In this document: positions 7,839 to 14,644 of the stretch, in pieces | Position numbering within the stretch: position 1 is the first letter of the stretch | Layout: every line of letters begins with the position of its first letter | Assembly (NCBI GenBank): GCA_023397905.1 | Contig: JAEWSZ010000028.1 | Span: forward strand, 1 to 16,016 | DNA: 16,016 nt | From: Bacillota bacterium | GTDB lineage: Bacteria > Bacillota > Clostridia > Acetivibrionales > DSM-1351 | Direction: 5' to 3' | Notes under the pieces: generated by a model | What the model was told of the DNA's origin: nothing | Seen by the model: only the letters and a program-made list of their open reading frames with translations | Database searches by the model: none | Position numbers and translations under genes: made by a program

Positions 7839-7881
7839 AAATCCTGCAAAGTCTTTTATATTAAGATTTTACAGGATTTTT
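7839..7881 (+). terminator. Intrinsic terminator of the catabolic cluster
   Basis: The hairpin starts 24 bases after the kinase stop codon. AAATCCTG at 7839-7846 pairs with CAGGATTT at 7872-7879. After one mismatch, AAAGTCTT at 7848-7855 pairs with AAGATTTT at 7863-7870 with one G-T pair. The loop is 7 bases and a run of five T ends at 7881. The stem is long but AT-rich. Confidence 0.65.
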
Positions 7882-8005
7882 GCCATGTTCGGGTGTCAAA
7901 GACGGAGTTTCAACATATAATACAACAGCGGTATAGTTGGCTGCCGGAAAGGGACAGGAGTACCCGGGCGCACCGGAAACGGAGGCATCTGCAAATCTGC
8001 AACAG

Positions 8006-8034
8006 TAGACATGGAATAAAATGTGATATATAAT
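8006..8034 (+). promoter_or_regulatory. Promoter for the PlsC-like acyltransferase
   Basis: The -35 box TAGACA (8006-8011) and the perfect -10 box TATAAT (8029-8034) are 17 bases apart. They leave a leader of roughly 75 bases before ATG 8116. Confidence 0.65.
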
Positions 8035-8115
8035 AAACTCTGTGTCAAATTACCGGGTTTGCAATATTAAAACCACGGCAGGGTAACATTAATAGGAAGC
8101 GGATGTGGATTTATT

Positions 8116-8907
8116 ATGGAAGCCTATTTTACGGGAAATATTTACAGGACCGACGGAGATCGGCGGAACTTGATCGACAAGCTTTTTTTGAATACCAGAT
8201 GGTACTTTGTGTACGGCTACGGAAGAGAAGTCATATGGGGGCGCAACCTGGCTGTAAAAGACGAGTATGATTCCGAAAAATGGGCGGCCTCCAGCCACAG
8301 GATCTTTCAGGACATTGAAAAGAGCGGCGGCAGGGTCTTTCTGGACGGTCTGGATAATATTTCGAAGCCGGAGGGACCGGTGGTATTTGTCAGCAACCAT
8401 ATGAGCACTCTGGAGACTTTTGTATTTCCGTGTATTATTGTACCTCATAAAGATATGACCTATGTGGTCAAGGATTCTCTCGTTTCCATGCCGTTGTTCG
8501 GGCATATCATGAGAAGCAGGAACCCTATTGTTGTTTCCAGGAAAAATTCCAAACAGGATCTGCTCAATGTTCTGAGCCAGGGAAAAGAGATACTGGCTTC
8601 GGGAAGATCAATCGTAATTTTTCCGGAGGGCTCAAGACAGAAGGAATTCAATCCCGAAAAGTTCAATTCTCTGGGCATAAAGCTGGCCAAGGAAGCAGGG
8701 GTGCCTGTGATACCCGTGGCTATTAAAACGGATTTCTGGGGGAATGGGAAGATTATAAAGGATATAGGTCCGGTCAGAAGAAATGAACCCATCTGTATGA
8801 GCTTTGGCGAGCCCATATATATAACAGGAGCCGGTAAGGCCGAACACAAGCAGGTTGTGGATTTCATATCCCGCAAGGTGGAGGAATTCAAAACCGTTAA
8901 AATATAG
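8116..8907 (+). CDS. PlsC-like 1-acylglycerol-phosphate / lysophospholipid acyltransferase
   Basis: This 263-residue protein is of the PlsC/LPLAT superfamily, which transfers acyl chains to lysophosphatidic acid or related acceptors at the membrane. The catalytic block reads NHMSTLE at residues 94-100. His95 is present, but the acidic partner of the HX4D motif is Glu100 rather than Asp. The second family block is FPEGSRQ at 169-175, and a PVIPVAIKTD strand follows near 197-206. I see no clear membrane-spanning helix. The start at 8116 is the only ATG, GTG or TTG in frame after the stop codon at 8068. The ribosome binding site is weak (GGA 7 bases away). It has its own promoter and is followed by a tRNA gene, so it is probably a single-gene unit. 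Its natural acyl acceptor is unknown. Confidence 0.85.
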   Translation: MEAYFTGNIYRTDGDRRNLIDKLFLNTRWYFVYGYGREVIWGRNLAVKDEYDSEKWAASSHRIFQDIEKSGGRVFLDGLDNISKPEGPVVFVSNHMSTLETFVFPCIIVPHKDMTYVVKDSLVSMPLFGHIMRSRNPIVVSRKNSKQDLLNVLSQGKEILASGRSIVIFPEGSRQKEFNPEKFNSLGIKLAKEAGVPVIPVAIKTDFWGNGKIIKDIGPVRRNEPICMSFGEPIYITGAGKAEHKQVVDFISRKVEEFKTVKI

Positions 8908-8996
8908 CCGCCCGTGTCGGCGCTATCTGTTGAGAATTGGCCCAGTACGATATAAATGCCGGTATAAATATTTTTTAAAAATTTAATACAAAAGTA

Positions 8997-9025
8997 TTGT
9001 CAAAAGTTAAACTTGCTAGTAAAAT
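8997..9025 (+). promoter_or_regulatory. Promoter of the tRNA-Pro gene
   Basis: TTGTCA (8997-9002) and TAAAAT (9020-9025) are 17 bases apart, each with one deviation from consensus. They lie about 60 bases before the mature tRNA 5' end. Confidence 0.7.
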
Positions 9026-9086
9026 AAGATAAGTCGGCAGCTATTAACTGAAGTAAAGGCCAATAGTTGTTTGAGCTTGCAAGTAT

Positions 9087-9162
9087 CGGGGCATAGCGCA
9101 GATGGTAGCGCGCTTGGTTCGGGACCAAGAGGCCGCTGGTTCAAATCCAGTTGCTCCGACCA
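9087..9162 (+). tRNA. tRNA-Pro (anticodon CGG), CCA end encoded
   Basis: The 76-base cloverleaf is complete. The acceptor stem pairs CGGGGCA (9087-9093) with TGCTCCG, then discriminator A and encoded CCA at 9160-9162. The D stem is GCGC/GCGC. The anticodon stem CTTGG/CCAAG carries the loop TTCGGGA with anticodon CGG at 9120-9122. The T stem GCTGG/CCAGT holds the loop TTCAAAT. It reads the proline codon CCG. Confidence 0.97.
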
Positions 9163-9163
9163 G

Positions 9164-9203
9164 AAAGACATACTTTTCCGCCAAGGGGAAGGTATGTCTT
9201 TTG
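9164..9203 (+). terminator. Intrinsic terminator of the tRNA-Pro gene
   Basis: AAAGACATAC (9164-9173) pairs perfectly with GTATGTCTTT (9192-9201), and inner TTCC/GGAA pairs extend the stem. The T run overlaps the 3' arm. It starts one base after the CCA end. Confidence 0.88.
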
Positions 9204-9259
9204 TTATGAGGAAAATTGTGGTATTATGGATTTAAAGATTATTTCAAAGCTTAGAGAAA

Positions 9260-9294
9260 CAGAATTTGTTATACTATAACATTTTGAAATTCTG
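9260..9294. repeat. Nested dyad in the leader of the GNAT gene
   Basis: The 13-base palindrome GTTATACTATAAC (9268-9280) lies inside an 8-bp inverted repeat, CAGAATTT (9260-9267) and AAATTCTG (9287-9294). The TATACT/TATAAC core also resembles a -10 box. It could be an operator over the promoter or an RNA hairpin about 25 bases ahead of the start codon. Function is not known. Confidence 0.5.
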
Positions 9295-9317
9295 AAAATG
9301 CAGCGGAGGTATTTTCG

Positions 9318-9845
9318 ATGGAAACGCAACGCTTAATGATACGACGCTTCAGATCTGACGATTGGCACGACCTTCACGAGTACCTCTCACAGGCGGAAGT
9401 TGTCAAATATGAACCCTATGACTTATTTACCGAGGAGCAAAGCCGGCAGGAAGCAACTCGAAGATCAACAGATGATTCCTTTTGGGCTGTTTGCCTTAAA
9501 AATACGGGAAAACTCATTGGAAATGTATATTTGGCTAAACAGGATTTTGACACTTGGGAACTGGGATATGTATTTAACGTAAATTACCAGGGTAATGGTT
9601 ATGCGACAGAAGCAGCAAGAGCATTGATTGAAGATTTATTCAAAATCCATAATGCCCGCCGCGTCATCGCAATGTGCAACCCTCTGAACGTCCTTTCGTG
9701 GAAGCTTCTCGAACGGCTTGGTTTTCGCCGTGAAGGTAATCTGATACAGAATATATTTTTCAAAAAAGATAACACAGGTCAACCAATATGGTCGGATACG
9801 TACGAATACGCAATACTTAGCATTGAATGGCAAAAAGATTCTTAA
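9318..9845 (+). CDS. GNAT-family N-acetyltransferase, RimJ/RimL type
   Basis: This 175-residue acetyltransferase transfers acetyl from acetyl-CoA to an amine. It opens with TQRLMIRRF, typical of RimJ/RimL-like enzymes. The acetyl-CoA pyrophosphate loop QGNGYATEA falls at about residues 93-101. The C-terminal block NVLSWKLLERLGFRREG at about 118-134 is the usual NxxSxxLLEKLGF element. GGAGG at 9305-9309 is 8 bases from the start. Substrate could be a ribosomal protein N terminus or a small molecule such as an antibiotic; nothing in the sequence decides. It is a single-gene unit between a tRNA terminator and a shared convergent terminator. Confidence 0.9.
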   Translation: METQRLMIRRFRSDDWHDLHEYLSQAEVVKYEPYDLFTEEQSRQEATRRSTDDSFWAVCLKNTGKLIGNVYLAKQDFDTWELGYVFNVNYQGNGYATEAARALIEDLFKIHNARRVIAMCNPLNVLSWKLLERLGFRREGNLIQNIFFKKDNTGQPIWSDTYEYAILSIEWQKDS

Positions 9846-9973
9846 AGGACGAAGAATAATTCATATATGACCCTCGCGTTTGAAAATTCTAATTTGTCAG
9901 CTTAATCAACAGACATCATATCGACCGAAGATAGAAATCTTTTTTACACCATATTTCCAAAATTTTAGGCAGT

Positions 9974-10016
9974 AAAAGATGCCATGCGCTTGAACACACA
10001 TGGCATTTATCTTTTT
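9974..10016. terminator. Terminator between convergent genes, possibly bidirectional
   Basis: ATGCCATG (9979-9986) pairs perfectly with CATGGCAT (9999-10006). The stem is prolonged beyond a short bulge by AAAAG/CTTTT, giving T runs on both strands. It can end the GNAT transcript (plus) and the WD40 transcript (minus). The rest of the 292-base gap (9846-10137) holds one further hairpin and no gene that I can support. Confidence 0.65.
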
Positions 10017-10056
10017 GAAATTATTGACATGCGCAAAAATATAACTTATATTGAAC

Positions 10057-10093
10057 GAGGCATGAATACCGGATATCCAAGCACTCATGCCTC
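10057..10093 (-). repeat. 9-bp inverted repeat just downstream of the WD40 gene
   Basis: GAGGCATGA (10057-10065) and TCATGCCTC (10085-10093) are exact complements around a 19-base loop that itself contains the palindrome GGATATCC. It lies 45 bases past the WD40 stop codon on the minus strand. No immediate T run follows, so it is more likely a 3'-end stabilising or processing hairpin than a full terminator. Confidence 0.5.
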
Positions 10094-10137
10094 AATAATA
10101 ATCATAGAAAGCTAATACTCTCAAGTTTCCTTATGAA

Positions 10138-12534
10138 CTATAGAATACCATTAAGGTCATACCCGCATAAATGACCGTTTTCTCCTCCTATAATGAGTTT
10201 CTTCTTTTCAACAGTAACTGAATAAGGGTACATTTCGCATATTGTGGCAAAGATATTTTCAAATTTCACTATATCAAAGATACCAACGATATTATCCTTT
10301 CTGTGCCATACCCAATACCTGCCTTGTTCATAGAAATAGACGAATCCAACGCCGGAACCTTTCATGACTATCGAACGAACTTTAGCACCGGTTTTAGGGT
10401 TCAACTGTAATATTTCACCTCTATAGAGTAATAGAATTGTTAATAATCCGTCTTCATTCCATTGCATATAAGATATGTAGCTGTTATCACCGGATATCTT
10501 TATCTTGTTTATCTTTTTCTTGTTTTCAGCATTCCAAATACGAATTTCTCCATCTTTGAAAACTGCGGCAAAAGATTTGCTGTCCGGAGACCAGGCGGTA
10601 CAATGAGGATATCTTTGTGACAGTAATTTATTTAATTTGTACTGCCACTTATTCTTAATTTTTATCCAGGATAGCAATGTCGTATTCCAAAATACACCGG
10701 CCACTTTTTCTTCTTCTAGATTTAGTAAAACAACAGGAGAAAAAACAGGTCTCCAGGAAGATGAAAAGGGATCTCCGGTTTTATCAAAATTCTGAGGGTA
10801 AGTATTAACCAAAGCATATCTTTGATCAGGTGAAATAGAAAATTCACCATTATAAGAGAAATTCTTATCAAAAACACGGATGCTGTTATTTTTCAAGTCC
10901 CAATAATAAGGCTGATAAGACAGAGAGCCCAGAATAATGCCGTTTTTGGTACCGATAGCAATATTAGGCTCAAAGATCGTGTTTGGTAATATGACCTCAG
11001 TCCTTTGTGCCGGATTGCTAAGTGACAGTTTGCTGACTACTCCTTTATACATAATGACTGCTTCGTTATTTATTTTTGTAACATTTGCCTGAGAATTCCA
11101 TGCTTTTTCGGGGATTTTAATTCGATTAACGATACTGCCGGTTTTTAAATTCCATATACAAGCTTCAGAGACAAAGCCTCCGGTTATTGCAAATTCTGAA
11201 TCATTATTTTCAATAATAGCTTCAAGAGATCCAATACGTCTGCCTTGGCCAATTCTATATTCTCCATGGAGTAATGAATTCCAATCCCAAATGAAAATGT
11301 ATCCTTTATCCGAACAGCATATCAGATATTTCTTGTCAGCAGATAAACTTGCCGTCTTAACGTTTCTGTCATCCGGACAGAGGTATTCTTTTATGAGTTC
11401 TCCACTGTTTAGATTGAAGATTCGTATGGAGTGTGAAAAGGTGACAAGAAACGAGTCTTCAATAATAAAACAATTAACAGTGTTTGCATCATATCCGACG
11501 GTTCGTAAGATATCCCAAGTTTTGCAATCCCATTCTATTACTTCTTTTTCAGCTGAATAAAGCTTATTATCGGCTATCCATTCTATCCAATCAGGACTAT
11601 AGCGATGACCTCGGTTATTCGCGTTTTCTTTAGTAATATATAAGTTTTCACCGGGGATATCCAGATAGAGATTTTTGCTGCCTTCATTTATTTGACTGCG
11701 TAATGTAAATGTTTCAATATCCCATTCATGGAGCTCGTTATTTGTGGAAACCGATAATAAATACCTTCGGTCAGGAGAAAGTCTTAATGATATAACCCAA
11801 TCACTATGTCCTTCTAAAAAAGTTTTGTTTTGTAAAGTGTTTAAGTCCCAAACACCAATTCTTGTGTCTTTTGAAGAGGAAAAAACAAAATCATCGCTAA
11901 ATACGACTCTGCTGACATAATCTGTATGACCGGTGAATTCCGCTATCATTTCTAATGTTTCCGAGTTCCAAAGCCGTACAATATTATCATCACCACAGGT
12001 TGCAAGCCATTTTTTTTCAGGATGATATGCAACGTTATTAATAGGGTCTCCATTATGCGCTTCCAATTCAGCTTTTAAGCAAAGGTCCAGGCCATATTCA
12101 TTTAGCTTGTATTCCCAAACTTTCAGATTTCCGTCTTCGGAAGAAGTGACAAATCTATTTTCAGGTATGTTTACAAGTCCCAGTATAAAATTTTCATGCC
12201 CTTTATACGTATATAAGGGGTGTAATGAATCAGGAGCATCCCATAAAGGCTTAATTGGTTTTCTGGAGCTTTCTTTTTTTAATGCTTCAAACCAAGAATT
12301 AATTTCAGGATATTTTAGAAGAGAACTTTGATATAGGGCATCCAGTATTGTTTCGGGATAGTCACAAAAAGCTGAATAATATATATCAATGAAGTCCATA
12401 AGCTCCATAACCCAAGGGTGAAGTTCATTGACCTCCTCTTCCTCAGAATAAGCGTATCCATCATACATTTCCTCTAAAGCTTCCTGCAGACTGGAAATTC
12501 CTCCGCTCTGATATATCTCATTGATGTCTAACAT
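10138..12534 (-). CDS. Large WD40-repeat protein of unknown function
   Basis: This 798-residue protein reads on the minus strand from ATG at 12534 down to TAG at 10138-10140. AGGAG lies 7 bases before the start. Residues 1 to about 105 form an acidic, probably helical N-terminal region. From about 110 to the end the protein is built of WD40-type repeats. Clear blades end in LKVWE, VRLWN, IGVWD, LHEWD, IFIWD, CIWNL and IRIWN; others are degenerate. The total would suit two consecutive beta-propellers. No signal peptide, membrane helix, kinase, protease or NTPase motif is visible, so a cytoplasmic scaffold or protein-binding role is likely. It has its own promoter and a structured leader. The AT content is visibly higher than in the catabolic cluster to the left, which hints at transfer. 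I do not recognise a named family. Confidence 0.85.
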   Translation of the reverse strand: MLDINEIYQSGGISSLQEALEEMYDGYAYSEEEEVNELHPWVMELMDFIDIYYSAFCDYPETILDALYQSSLLKYPEINSWFEALKKESSRKPIKPLWDAPDSLHPLYTYKGHENFILGLVNIPENRFVTSSEDGNLKVWEYKLNEYGLDLCLKAELEAHNGDPINNVAYHPEKKWLATCGDDNIVRLWNSETLEMIAEFTGHTDYVSRVVFSDDFVFSSSKDTRIGVWDLNTLQNKTFLEGHSDWVISLRLSPDRRYLLSVSTNNELHEWDIETFTLRSQINEGSKNLYLDIPGENLYITKENANNRGHRYSPDWIEWIADNKLYSAEKEVIEWDCKTWDILRTVGYDANTVNCFIIEDSFLVTFSHSIRIFNLNSGELIKEYLCPDDRNVKTASLSADKKYLICCSDKGYIFIWDWNSLLHGEYRIGQGRRIGSLEAIIENNDSEFAITGGFVSEACIWNLKTGSIVNRIKIPEKAWNSQANVTKINNEAVIMYKGVVSKLSLSNPAQRTEVILPNTIFEPNIAIGTKNGIILGSLSYQPYYWDLKNNSIRVFDKNFSYNGEFSISPDQRYALVNTYPQNFDKTGDPFSSSWRPVFSPVVLLNLEEEKVAGVFWNTTLLSWIKIKNKWQYKLNKLLSQRYPHCTAWSPDSKSFAAVFKDGEIRIWNAENKKKINKIKISGDNSYISYMQWNEDGLLTILLLYRGEILQLNPKTGAKVRSIVMKGSGVGFVYFYEQGRYWVWHRKDNIVGIFDIVKFENIFATICEMYPYSVTVEKKKLIIGGENGHLCGYDLNGIL

Positions 12535-12550
12535 ATTTTTTCTCCTGACT

Positions 12551-12637
12551 ATTTAAGTAATTTAGGCATTTGTGAAATGCCTGCAACCCAGGGTTTCATT
12601 TCACAATTACCCATAATTGCTCAATTTAAGTAATTTA
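12551..12637. repeat. 14-nt direct repeat in the WD40/aldo-keto reductase intergenic region
   Basis: ATTTAAGTAATTTA occurs at 12551-12564 and again at 12624-12637, 73 bases apart. The two copies flank the overlapping inverted repeats of the WD40 leader. They may be paired protein-binding sites. Confidence 0.7.
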
Positions 12638-12645
12638 TGAGTAAT
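12564..12645 (-). promoter_or_regulatory. Structured leader of the WD40 gene with overlapping stem-loops
   Basis: Three dyads are packed here. AGGCATTT/AAATGCCT (12564-12571, 12575-12582) has a 3-base loop. TTGTGAAATG/CATTTCACAA (12570-12579, 12597-12606) is a perfect 10-bp pair with an inner CCTG/CAGG. ATTACCCATAA/TTATGAGTAAT (12606-12616, 12635-12645) matches at 10 of 11 positions. The first two share bases 12570-12579 and cannot form together. Most of the stretch lies between the predicted minus-strand promoter and the WD40 start, so it would be in the 5' untranslated RNA. As DNA, the same dyads could bind a dimeric repressor. Confidence 0.55.
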
Positions 12646-12672
12646 TATATGTTTTTTTGAATGTTTTTGCAA
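12644..12672 (-). promoter_or_regulatory. Promoter of the WD40 gene
   Basis: On the minus strand, TTGCAA (12672-12667) and a perfect TATAAT (12649-12644) are separated by 17 bases. Transcription would begin near 12637 and leave a leader of about 100 bases. Confidence 0.65.
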
Positions 12673-12727
12673 TAAAAAACAATTTTGTCCGCAAACTCTC
12701 AAAAAATAAGATATAAAGTCATTATCA

Positions 12728-12742
12728 TTTGTTAATTACAAA
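12728..12742. promoter_or_regulatory. Dyad operator candidate ahead of the aldo/keto reductase-regulator operon
   Basis: TTTGT-TAATT-ACAAA is a 15-base near-palindrome located 43 bases before the aldo/keto reductase start, next to a TATAAA-like -10 box at 12756-12761. The size and symmetry suit a Crp/Fnr-family dimer, and the operon encodes such a regulator. Autoregulation is therefore plausible but unproven. Confidence 0.4.
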
Positions 12743-12784
12743 CTTAAATCAATGCTATAAAATATAAAAAAGGAGGATAATAAA

Positions 12785-13732
12785 ATGAGAACAACGCAAT
12801 TAGGAAAAGATACAATACCAGCCATCGCAATTGGAACATGGTCATGGGGGACAGGATTTAACGGCGGCAACAAGGTCTTTGGTAATTCCTATGGATTTGA
12901 GGAACTACTTCCTGTTTTTCAGTGTGGGGTAGAAAAAGGGCTCACTTTATGGGATACGGCTGCTATATACGGTATGGGAGCGTCGGAAACAATTTTAGGG
13001 AAGTGTATTGGGCAATCTGAAAATATTATTGTTTCCACTAAATTCTCGCCAATGCCAATGCAAAGTAAAAACGCAATGATGAAATCATTTATTAAAAGCT
13101 CGGAACGGCTTAACCGGAAAAGCATTGATATCTATTGGATTCATACTGCTTCAAATGTAAAGAAATGGACAAATCAAGCGGTTGATTTATATAAAGCCGG
13201 CAAAATAAAACATATCGGCGTTTCCAATCACAATTTAGAGCAGATACGGGAGGCGTCAAAAATACTTGAATCAAACAGGCTGCATTTAGATGCAGTCCAG
13301 AATCATTACAGCCTTTTATATAGACAGCCGGAAGAGGAAGGGATTCTTGAATGGTGTAAAGCCAATCATACTTGTTTTTTTGCGTATATGGTTTTGGAGC
13401 AGGGCGCATTAACAGGTAAATATAGCGAATCAAATCCGTTTAAAGCCAGGACAAGAAGGGCGAAAGCATATCCGGCTGAGACGCTCGGGAAGCTGAAGCC
13501 CTTGATCAGCTGTATGCAAACAATTGCCGATAGGTATGCTGCTGATGTGTCACAGATCGCAATCGCGTGGTCAATGGGGAAAGGGACGATTCCGTTGGTA
13601 GGAGCTACAAAAGCAGATCAAATTCAAAGTATTTGCAAAGCGGATGAAATCACTTTGGAGCAAAGCGAGATAGTATTAATCGAGCAGGCGGCCTTACAAA
13701 CAGGAGTGAGCACAAAAGCAGGCTGGGAATGA
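12785..13732 (+). CDS. Aldo/keto reductase
   Basis: This 315-residue protein has the TIM-barrel aldo/keto reductase fold and reduces aldehydes or ketones with NAD(P)H. The catalytic tetrad is complete: Asp57 and Tyr62 in LWDTAAIYG, Lys86 in VSTKF and His120 in YWIHTA. GVSNHN at about 145-150 and the cofactor-binding IPLVGATKADQI block near 275-286 agree with the family. A strong GGAGG lies 8 bases before the start. The regulator gene follows after 12 bases, so both are probably on one transcript. The substrate is unknown; small carbonyl detoxification or sugar reduction are both possible. Confidence 0.92.
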   Translation: MRTTQLGKDTIPAIAIGTWSWGTGFNGGNKVFGNSYGFEELLPVFQCGVEKGLTLWDTAAIYGMGASETILGKCIGQSENIIVSTKFSPMPMQSKNAMMKSFIKSSERLNRKSIDIYWIHTASNVKKWTNQAVDLYKAGKIKHIGVSNHNLEQIREASKILESNRLHLDAVQNHYSLLYRQPEEEGILEWCKANHTCFFAYMVLEQGALTGKYSESNPFKARTRRAKAYPAETLGKLKPLISCMQTIADRYAADVSQIAIAWSMGKGTIPLVGATKADQIQSICKADEITLEQSEIVLIEQAALQTGVSTKAGWE

Positions 13733-13744
13733 AAGCGGGGTAAT

Positions 13745-14323
13745 ATGGATAAGTTAGAGGAAATTATTGAAATAGTGGAAAAAGCGAACGGTATTCAATT
13801 ATTAAAAGAAAAGGTACAGCCGATATATGAACAAATGGTGTATTGCAAGAAGGATAACAATGAAATAGTATCGAAAATCGGTGGGATTGATAAGAATCTG
13901 TATATTCTTTTGTCGGGAACCATACGATTGTATTATATTGATATGGACGGTAATGATATTACAAGATTTTTTGGAACAAAAGGATGTATCAGCGGAGGCA
14001 GTGATGATTCTTTACCGTTTGGCACAGAAACTTTGGAAGTATCCGAGTTTTTAATGATAGATGCTGAAAAAATCAAAGAGCTTGCCGACGAGGATATTTA
14101 TTGGCTAAAGATATGTAATCAGTTATTGCAAAACAGTATTCGCTATAAAATATACAGAGAAAGTTGTTTCCTGATGGAAAGCGCTACTGAGCGATATATT
14201 AATTTTAAGAGGATGTATCCTCAATTGGAAGAGAAAGTAAGCCAGGCGCATATAGCTTCCTATTTGGGAATTACACCAGTATCACTCAGCAGAATTCGCA
14301 GAACAATTAAAGAAGAAAAGTAG
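13745..14323 (+). CDS. Crp/Fnr-family transcriptional regulator
   Basis: This 192-residue protein has an N-terminal cyclic-nucleotide-binding-like beta-roll (about 35-115, with NLYILLSGTIRLYY as its clearest strand pair). A dimerisation helix follows, and the C-terminal winged helix-turn-helix at about 165-186 has SQAHIASYLGITPVSLSRIRR as its core. It is a little shorter than classical Crp. The N-terminal cysteine cluster of oxygen-sensing Fnr is missing; only scattered cysteines (34, 81, 124, 141) are present, so an iron-sulfur sensor is unlikely. Its ligand is unknown. It lies 12 bases after the aldo/keto reductase with a weak ribosome binding site, suggesting translational coupling. It probably controls its own operon. 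Confidence 0.9.
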   Translation: MDKLEEIIEIVEKANGIQLLKEKVQPIYEQMVYCKKDNNEIVSKIGGIDKNLYILLSGTIRLYYIDMDGNDITRFFGTKGCISGGSDDSLPFGTETLEVSEFLMIDAEKIKELADEDIYWLKICNQLLQNSIRYKIYRESCFLMESATERYINFKRMYPQLEEKVSQAHIASYLGITPVSLSRIRRTIKEEK

Positions 14324-14644
14324 TCAAATCGGTTATGGGAATGTCTATAATACAAGAATAAGAGGACGTAGCGGCGGGCACCTGCGAGGAAATCAAGGAT
14401 TCTGGAATTTAGCCGGTTGCAGGCACAAGATAATTCGGCAGATAATGAGCGGTTCCCGCACCATTTTTACAATAAAAACAGTGAAAGTGCGTGGGTGAAT
14501 CCTTTCGGACATATCAATAAAGCGTGGTATAATTAATAAAAAGTTAATATAAAAGCGATCTACAGTAACAGTAACTGATATAAGGCAATAAGTCGAATTT
14601 GATGATGCTGTAACCGGAAGTGTTTATTTGAAGAAGGTGATGAA
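14324..14644 (+). other. Intergenic region with a possible gene remnant
   Basis: No intact gene is supported in these 321 bases. One stop-free frame, 14372-14536, encodes 54 residues without any methionine and ends in NPFGHINKAWYN. It could be the tail of a decayed gene, but I do not recognise it. A GAAGAAGGTG ribosome binding site for the following pseudogene is at the right end. Confidence 0.5.

Larger units (their letters stand above)
7815..8115 (+). other. Intergenic region between the kinase and acyltransferase genes
   Basis: No gene is supported in these 301 bases. The region holds the terminator of the catabolic cluster (7839-7881), a short GC-richer stretch at about 7925-8005 with several CCGG and GGAG-like blocks that I could not match to any riboswitch class, and the promoter of the acyltransferase gene (8006-8034). 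Confidence 0.6.

Noticed and set aside
7832..7860. Promoter-like TTGACA-N17-TTTATA just after the kinase gene
   Set aside because: The same bases form the long terminator stem right after the operon; a true promoter there would be ended by its own hairpin within about 20 bases, and a better promoter for the next gene exists at 8006-8034.
7925..8005. Possible riboswitch in the GC-richer part of the leader before the acyltransferase
   Set aside because: I compared it by eye with cobalamin, cyclic-di-GMP and tetrahydrofolate consensus blocks and found no convincing match. It also lies upstream of the predicted transcription start.
11291..11560. Plus-strand frame inside the WD40 gene
   Set aside because: It is an antisense shadow of the repeat-rich gene with no ribosome binding site or recognisable domain.
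10138..12534. CRISPR or tandem DNA repeat suggested by the periodic WD40 gene
   Set aside because: The periodicity is at the protein level; the DNA repeats are divergent and have no spacer-repeat layout. No CRISPR array was seen anywhere in the window.
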